From the NCBI GenBank assembly GCA_016742275.1, contig JACVCD010000007.1, positions 124,001-188,000 on the forward strand: a DNA stretch of 64,000 bases, in the 5' to 3' direction. Under the pieces are notes generated by a model. It worked only from the letters and a program-made list of their open reading frames with translations, did not search any database and was not told where the DNA came from. Position 1 is the stretch's first letter; each line of letters opens with the position of its first letter. The translations under genes were made by a program, and so were the position numbers. Below, in pieces: positions 59,110 through 64,000 of the stretch. The DNA comes from Gemmatimonadaceae bacterium. Its GTDB lineage: Bacteria; Gemmatimonadota; Gemmatimonadetes; Gemmatimonadales; Gemmatimonadaceae.

Positions 59110-60438
59110 CTACTTCTTGCCCGCCACCTTCTCCACCTGCGCCAGCACGCGCAGCAGGTTGCCACCCCAGATCTTCTCGATCTCGGCAGCCGTGTAGCCG
59201 CGACGCACGAGTTCAGCGGTCACGTTGATGGTTTCGCCGGCGTTGCGCCAGCCATCCACGCCACCACCGCCATCGAAGTCGCTGCTGATGCCGACGTGGT
59301 CGATGCCGATGCGCTTCACCACGTAATCGATGTGGTTCACGAAATCCTTCACCGTGGCCGGCGGATCACTCGGGTAACGACGCGCGGTGATGTCTTCCTG
59401 CGCGGCGAGATACGCATTGCGCTTGTCGTTCGGCAGCGCCTGAATCTGTGCCTGCTGCTCCTGACGGCTGGTGGCGGTGATGCCGTACTGCTTGCGCAGT
59501 TCTTCGTTGGCCGCCGCACGCGCCTGCTCACGCGGCACATCACGCTTGGGGTCGCACTTCACATAGCTGTTGAACGCGACCAACTGAATCACACCGCCAT
59601 TCTTCTTCATGGCGTCGATCTGCTCGTCATCCATGTTGCGGCTGTGATTGCAGAGCGCGCGCACACCTGAGTGCGAACCAATGATCGGCGCCTTGCTGAG
59701 CGCGACCGTCTGCATCATGGACGCCTTGGACGGGTGCGACACATCGATCATCATACCCAGCTTGTTCATCTCGGCGATGACTTGCTTGCCGAGTGGCGAG
59801 AGACCGTTGTGCAGCCACACGCCGTCACGTTCGCCGGTGTTGCTGTCGGAGAGCTGCGAGTGACCGTTGTGCGCGAGCGACATGTAGCGTCCACCCAGGT
59901 CATAGAACTTCTTGACGTTGGTGATGTCGCTGCCGATGGGGAAACCATTCTCCACGCCGATGAAGATCACGCGCTTGCCGGCGGCATGAATCCGGCGCGC
60001 GTCGGCGGCGGTGTACGCAATCTCGGCGCGATTGGGCGCGAGCCTTTCGGTCAGCGTGTGAATGGCCTGGAACTTCTCAATGGCCTGCTGATTGGCGCGC
60101 GCGAAGCTGGCTTCGTCGAGCGTGGCCGCCTGCCCCACATACACGATGAGAAACGCGCTCGCGAGACCACCCTCTTCCATCTTCACGAGGTCAACCTGCG
60201 TGCGCGGCAGTTTGGTCGTGTAGTTGGGACCCGACTCGGTGAAGTTGGCCGGCGAAATGTCCACGTGCGTGTCGATGGACAGCACCTTGGCCTGCAGGGT
60301 CTTGGCGGTGGCCATGACGGCCGCCTCGTCCGTGACGGGCTTGCCCGACTGGGCCCAAACGTTCGGGGCCAGAAGTGCCGTGGGAAGCAATGCGCCCAAC
60401 GTCGTGCGAATGACGCGGCGGACCTGTGGTGCGGACAT
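59110..60438 (-). CDS. Secreted membrane-type dipeptidase (peptidase M19)
   Basis: The 442-aa zinc dipeptidase has a signal peptide (RTTLGALLPTALLAPNVWAQ). The M19 ligands are visible: SIDTHVDIS (DxHxD), the Glu in 'FIGVENGFPIG', DVSHPSK, 'IGSHSGVRALCNHSRNMDDEQI' and 'VGISSDFDGGGGV'. Family enzymes hydrolyse dipeptides, and some accept D-amino acids or beta-lactams. It lies next to the peptide-acting TldD pair and the nucleoside importer. ATG 60438 is the start. An inverted repeat follows the stop. Confidence 0.94.
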   Translation of the reverse strand: MSAPQVRRVIRTTLGALLPTALLAPNVWAQSGKPVTDEAAVMATAKTLQAKVLSIDTHVDISPANFTESGPNYTTKLPRTQVDLVKMEEGGLASAFLIVYVGQAATLDEASFARANQQAIEKFQAIHTLTERLAPNRAEIAYTAADARRIHAAGKRVIFIGVENGFPIGSDITNVKKFYDLGGRYMSLAHNGHSQLSDSNTGERDGVWLHNGLSPLGKQVIAEMNKLGMMIDVSHPSKASMMQTVALSKAPIIGSHSGVRALCNHSRNMDDEQIDAMKKNGGVIQLVAFNSYVKCDPKRDVPREQARAAANEELRKQYGITATSRQEQQAQIQALPNDKRNAYLAAQEDITARRYPSDPPATVKDFVNHIDYVVKRIGIDHVGISSDFDGGGGVDGWRNAGETINVTAELVRRGYTAAEIEKIWGGNLLRVLAQVEKVAGKK

Positions 60439-60587
60439 GGGGGTAGGGAGAAAAGTGACGTTGCAATCCTGACGTCCTGCCGACGGACGGACACACCGTC
60501 CTCGGTCTTTTCAAACTACGCAGCGCCGATCGGACCCGCTGTCCCGCAGGTCACAGGCACCGCGTAACGTCTCCCGGAGGCCCAGGC

Positions 60588-60935
60588 ATGCTGATCCAGG
60601 TGAACACGGTCAAGAATCTCGAGACGACGCCCACCTTTCTGGCGCAGGTCGAACAGGACCTGCGAAACGCCCTCGAACGCTTCGGCAATTACATCACACG
60701 AGTCGAAGTGCATTTGCACGATGCCAACGCCGACAAGGCCGGGCCATCGGACAAACAGTGCGTGCTGGAAGCCCGATTAAGTGGACGAGACCCGGTCGCC
60801 GTGTCGCACGCATCCGATCGTATCGAGGCCGCCTGGACCGGCGCTCGCGACAAGTTGGTGCGATTGATCACCCGCCAGGTGGAAAAGCAGCGTCACCCCA
60901 AGGGACACGATCCCTTTGACGCGCTCCCGGCCTGA
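60588..60935 (+). CDS. HPF/RaiA-family ribosome-associated protein (short form)
   Basis: The 115-aa protein has the S30EA/HPF fold: 'NTVKNLETTPTFLAQVEQDLRNALERFGNYITRVEVHLHDAN' and 'CVLEARLSGRDPVAVSHASDRIEAAWTGARDKLVRLITRQVEK', close to the usual two-strand two-helix pattern. It ends in a short basic stretch without the C-terminal dimerisation domain of long HPF. Such proteins bind the 30S A/P sites and help hibernate or protect ribosomes in starvation; here the sequence diverges, so the role is inferred. ATG 60588 has GGAGG upstream. Confidence 0.82.
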   Translation: MLIQVNTVKNLETTPTFLAQVEQDLRNALERFGNYITRVEVHLHDANADKAGPSDKQCVLEARLSGRDPVAVSHASDRIEAAWTGARDKLVRLITRQVEKQRHPKGHDPFDALPA

Positions 60936-60959
60936 TTGGTGAGCTGACTTGAGGTCGAT

Positions 60960-61871
60960 CTAGCGTCGACCCAGTGCTGCCGGTGCAGCGGTTCGTCCGC
61001 TCGCGCCGGCCAGCACCAGCAGGGTGAGCACGTAGGGAATGGCGAGGAACAATTGATAGGGAATGCCGGTCCAGCCCATGGACTGAAACAGGGTCTGCAG
61101 CGAATTGGCTGCACCGAACAAGAGCGCCGCAGCCAGCACGCCCATGGGCTTCCATCGCCCAAGCACCACGATGGCAATGGCAATGAAGCCACGTCCGGCC
61201 GACATGCCTTCCACGAAGGTGCCCGCCTGCGCCAGAACCAGCGTCGCACCAGCCAGTCCCGCCATAGCTCCCGCAAACAACACGGCCCCCGCCTGCCACA
61301 GTCGTGTGCGAATACCGGCGGCAATGGCGGCATCGGGATACTCGCCAATGGCTCGCACCGCGAGACCACCCTGCGTGCGAGATAGCCACCAGGCCAACAG
61401 CGGTGCAAACAGCAGCGCCAGATACGTGGTGGGTGGTTGCGCAAACAACGCCGCACCAATCACCGGAATGTCCGCCAGCACCGGAATGCGCCATGCGCCC
61501 GACGTGGGCATGGACAGCGCCACCCCACTCACGCCAAACAGTGAGCGATACAGTGTGCCTGTCAGGCCGAGCGCGAACAACGTGATGGCGGTACCGGTGA
61601 TGATCTGATCGGCACGCAGTCCCACGGTGAACAACGCAAACAGCGCAGCCACAGCAAGTCCGCTTAATGCGCCAATCAGAAATCCGCCGCCAACACCCAT
61701 CACGCCCGCGGCGACCGTGCCGCCAAGCGCACCGGCAATGATGGAGCCCTCGAGCCCGATGTTGATGACACCCGCGCGTTCACTGACGCATTCACCCATG
61801 GCGGCCAATGCCAGCGGCGTAGCCGTTCGCACCGTGGCCTCAAGAAACGCACCGCTCACTTCGAGCATCAT
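60960..61871 (-). CDS. ABC transporter permease (BmpA-type, NupQ/YufQ-like)
   Basis: The 303-aa membrane protein has the BPD_transp_2 fold with about eight hydrophobic segments and the conserved 'ALAAMGECVSERAGVINIGLEGSII' motif near the N-terminus and 'GRGFIAIAIVVLGRWKPMGVLAAALLFG' near the end. It is the second permease of an importer with the genes at 61896 and 62942. This type (YufNOPQ/NupNOPQ, RnsABCD) takes up nucleosides such as guanosine; a simple sugar is also possible. The start is ATG at 61871 in the operon after a 24-nt gap. Confidence 0.93.
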   Translation of the reverse strand: MMLEVSGAFLEATVRTATPLALAAMGECVSERAGVINIGLEGSIIAGALGGTVAAGVMGVGGGFLIGALSGLAVAALFALFTVGLRADQIITGTAITLFALGLTGTLYRSLFGVSGVALSMPTSGAWRIPVLADIPVIGAALFAQPPTTYLALLFAPLLAWWLSRTQGGLAVRAIGEYPDAAIAAGIRTRLWQAGAVLFAGAMAGLAGATLVLAQAGTFVEGMSAGRGFIAIAIVVLGRWKPMGVLAAALLFGAANSLQTLFQSMGWTGIPYQLFLAIPYVLTLLVLAGASGRTAAPAALGRR

Positions 61872-61895
61872 GCTTGATGTCTCATGCTTCGTGCC

Positions 61896-62945
61896 TCATG
61901 TGCCCACCTCGGCGCGTGTAGCCTGACGCGTGCGATCGCTCCACAGATCGGCGGCCACTACCAAGAGAATCAGCAACGCCACAACAACCGAGACTACGAC
62001 ACTTGGCACACCCGCATCACGCTGCATGGCGTTGGCACCCGCTTCGAGTGCCCCGAACAACAACGCGGTGGCCAACACACCAAGCGGATGCAGCCGCGCG
62101 AGCAGTGCCACGGCAATGGCGGTGTAGCCATAGCCCGGTGAAAAGTTTTCGTACAGTGCGTAGGTAATGCCCGCGTATTCCACGGCTCCGGCGAGACCGG
62201 CAAGCAAACCACTGCCGAGAAATGCCAACATGACGGTTCGCGTCACGCGAATTTCGCCGGCAGAACGTGCGGCCGTGACCGATGCACCAACGGCACGCAC
62301 ACGAAACCCACTGGCCGTGCGTGCGAGCCACCACCACATCGCGATGGCCACAATCACCATGAGCGGAACCCCGGCATGCAGTCGCGTGCCCTCTAGGAGG
62401 ACCGGCAACTGCAATGCGTCGGGCAGTGTGGCAGACTGCGGATTGATGCGTGTCGGTTCCTGCAGCGGACCGCGCACCAGATAACCGGTAACGTAGAGCG
62501 CCACGAAGTTGAGCATGATGGTGCTGATCACTTCCAGCACACCAAATCGCGCGCGCAACGCTGCGGCAATTCCGGCCCAGCAGGCACCTGCTGTCGCACC
62601 GCCAATCAGTAACAGCGGAATTGCCAGCCATGGAGTGGTATTGGCCAGCGGCACAGCCAGCGCCGCCGCGGCGGCCGCACCCATGAGCAGCTGACCTTCG
62701 GCTCCGATGTTGAGGATGCCGGCACGGAAGGCGAGTGATACTGCGAGACCGGCCAGCCCCAAAGGCACCATGCGCACTAGTGTGGCCGACGAAATGGCGT
62801 ACCAACTGCCGAACGCGCCGCGCACGAGTGCACCAAGGGCTTGCCCCACGTCATGCCCGGTCACCACGAGCAGCAACGAAAGCAGGAGCAGGGCCACTGT
62901 CAGTACAACGGCCAACTGCCCGATACGGCGAAGACGGAGATTCAC
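61896..62945 (-). CDS. ABC transporter permease (BmpA-type, NupP/YufP-like)
   Basis: The 349-aa membrane protein has the BPD_transp_2 pattern: 'GLAGLAVSLAFRAGILNIGAEGQLLMGA', 'LEVISTIMLNFVALYVTGYLVRGPLQEP' and 'GYGYTAIAVALLARLHPLGVLATALLFG'. It is the first permease of the importer. GTG 62945 overlaps the stop of the ATPase gene (GTGA, 4 nt), showing translational coupling. As with its partner, the substrate is likely a nucleoside. Confidence 0.93.
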   Translation of the reverse strand: MNLRLRRIGQLAVVLTVALLLLSLLLVVTGHDVGQALGALVRGAFGSWYAISSATLVRMVPLGLAGLAVSLAFRAGILNIGAEGQLLMGAAAAAALAVPLANTTPWLAIPLLLIGGATAGACWAGIAAALRARFGVLEVISTIMLNFVALYVTGYLVRGPLQEPTRINPQSATLPDALQLPVLLEGTRLHAGVPLMVIVAIAMWWWLARTASGFRVRAVGASVTAARSAGEIRVTRTVMLAFLGSGLLAGLAGAVEYAGITYALYENFSPGYGYTAIAVALLARLHPLGVLATALLFGALEAGANAMQRDAGVPSVVVSVVVALLILLVVAADLWSDRTRQATRAEVGT

Positions 62946-64000
62946 AACTGACTCACTGCGGTGTTTCCACCCAACATGGCGCGGCCAACGGACTCCCGGT
63001 CCATCGGTACTTCGTGCAATACGCCATCGTGCATGGCGTACACGCGATTCGCGAGTGCAAGCACTTCATCGAGATCGCTGCTATACATCAGCACGGCCGC
63101 ACCGTTGTCGCGCGCCGCGCGCAGGGCCTGCTGCACTGCCGTCGTGGCGCGAAAGTCGAGACCACGCGATGGATTCTCCACGATTAGCGCGTGCGGACTA
63201 TCCGACAGTTCGCGTCCCAGCACGAACTTCTGCTGATTGCCACCGGAGAGCATCCGTGCGCGTGTGTTGGCACCAGGCGCCCGCACATCGAACGCTCGCA
63301 GTACGGCATTAGTTCGGGCGCGCCAGGCAGACCAGTCCATGCGACCACGGCGCGTACCAGCGCCGCGCAGCGCGACATTCTCGAAGAGTGGCGCATCCAG
63401 CATCACCGCATCGCGGTGACGGTCTTCAGGAACGAAGCCCACTGAATCGGGACGCGTAACAGTGCCCTGCTGCGGAGCGAGCCGACCCGCTAACAACCGC
63501 AGTACTTCATATTGACCGGCTCCCTCCACTGCGGCGATCCCTACGATCTCTCCTGCGCGCACCGTGATTGAGGCATCGCGAACGCGATGCACCCCCCGGT
63601 CGTCGCGCCATTGCACATGCTGCAACGCCAGCACGGTACGTTGGTCCTTGTTGGCCGACGTAGATGCAGATGCGGGAGTGGCAGCGACGTCCTGATCGCC
63701 GCGCGCGCCGAGCATGGCCTCCGCGAGCGCCGATTCACTCGTATCTGCGGCGCGGGTGGTCAGCACCGTACGCCCGCGGTGCAGTACCGTAATGTCGTCG
63801 GCCGTGCTTAAGGCGTCACGCAACTTATGCGTGATGAGCACCACCGCATTCCCGGCATCCGCAAATCGGCGCACCCACGCCAGCAGTTCGCGCGCCTCTT
63901 CCGGAGCCAGCACCGCCGTTGGCTCATCGAGAATAAGGAGGCGTGTGTTTCGGGCGAGAGCCTTCACGATTTCGCAGCGCTGCTGCGCACCAACGGGAAG
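62942..64000 (-). CDS. ABC transporter ATP-binding protein (nucleoside/sugar importer), partial
   Basis: The C-terminal 353 codons of a two-domain ATPase are visible; the N-terminus lies beyond the window. The first domain ends with Walker B LLILDEPTAVLAPEEA. The second domain has the degenerate P-loop VEGAGQYE (typical of the second half in this family), signature LSGGNQQKFVLGRELS, and the Walker B-like 'HALIVENPSRGLDF', where Asp-Glu is replaced by Glu-Asn. It energises the two permeases downstream. The substrate-binding BmpA-like lipoprotein is not in the window. Confidence 0.95.
   Translation of the reverse strand, partial: LPVGAQQRCEIVKALARNTRLLILDEPTAVLAPEEARELLAWVRRFADAGNAVVLITHKLRDALSTADDITVLHRGRTVLTTRAADTSESALAEAMLGARGDQDVAATPASASTSANKDQRTVLALQHVQWRDDRGVHRVRDASITVRAGEIVGIAAVEGAGQYEVLRLLAGRLAPQQGTVTRPDSVGFVPEDRHRDAVMLDAPLFENVALRGAGTRRGRMDWSAWRARTNAVLRAFDVRAPGANTRARMLSGGNQQKFVLGRELSDSPHALIVENPSRGLDFRATTAVQQALRAARDNGAAVLMYSSDLDEVLALANRVYAMHDGVLHEVPMDRESVGRAMLGGNTAVSQL

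Noticed and set aside
1..64000. CRISPR arrays, tRNA/rRNA genes, insertion sequences, prophage genes and riboswitches
   Set aside because: Scanning both strands by eye showed no spaced direct repeats, tRNA cloverleaf with TTCRANY arm, transposase or phage structural gene, and no known riboswitch core. A covariance-model search could still find a divergent small RNA.

Overview
The window is about 62% GC bacterial chromosome centred on a replication origin. It carries rpmH-rnpA-yidD-yidC-mnmE on the minus strand, dnaA-dnaN on the plus strand, and an origin-like spacer between dnaA and dnaN. The content (a GWxTD lipoprotein, an Ig-domain leishmanolysin-like lipoprotein, a tricorn-like S41 protease beside an S9 peptidase, UMF1-type MFS, TldD/PmbA pair, many lipoproteins) suggests a member of the Gemmatimonadota, probably close to Gemmatimonas. 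That placement is an inference from gene content; no 16S gene is present.

Left arm (1-22.4 kb, mostly minus strand): the partial holA; an ECF sigma factor and its zinc-finger anti-sigma, separated by a very large inverted repeat; a NUDIX ADP-ribose pyrophosphatase; a SET-domain protein with histone-H1-like basic tails; an M16 peptidase pair (one active, one lacking the zinc motif); a secreted M8-like metallopeptidase lipoprotein (plus strand); YdcF; a beta-CASP nuclease; a truncated glycosyltransferase abutting a sigma-54 activator; a LOG-family hydrolase; a DUF2156 membrane protein; upp; a DUF2225 protein; a HEXXH protein; mnmE, yidC, yidD, rnpA and rpmH.

Centre (22.4-27 kb): a dnaA promoter overlapping a perfect DnaA box, dnaA, the putative oriC with a DnaA-trio-like run and AT-rich tract, dnaN, a lipoprotein, and the complete RNase P RNA gene (rnpB, minus strand). 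Both RNase P subunits therefore lie within about 4.3 kb of each other.

Right arm (27-64 kb, with a large plus-strand share): an AraC-type regulator, an isolated chemoreceptor, pyrE, a Ser/Thr kinase, the GWxTD lipoprotein, polA, an orphan type IV pilin with a good sigma-54 promoter, two small unknown genes, a PlsC-like acyltransferase with an MFS transporter, a lipoprotein, the tricorn-like/S9 peptidase operon, tex, a SNF2 helicase, a GH9 glycosidase, tldD-pmbA, an M19 dipeptidase, an HPF/RaiA-like protein and a BmpA-type nucleoside/sugar ABC importer cut by the window end.

Convergent gene ends often carry strong hairpins. Three are unusually long (33-68 nt arms) and are built from short repeated words. 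No tRNA, rRNA, CRISPR, insertion sequence or prophage was seen.
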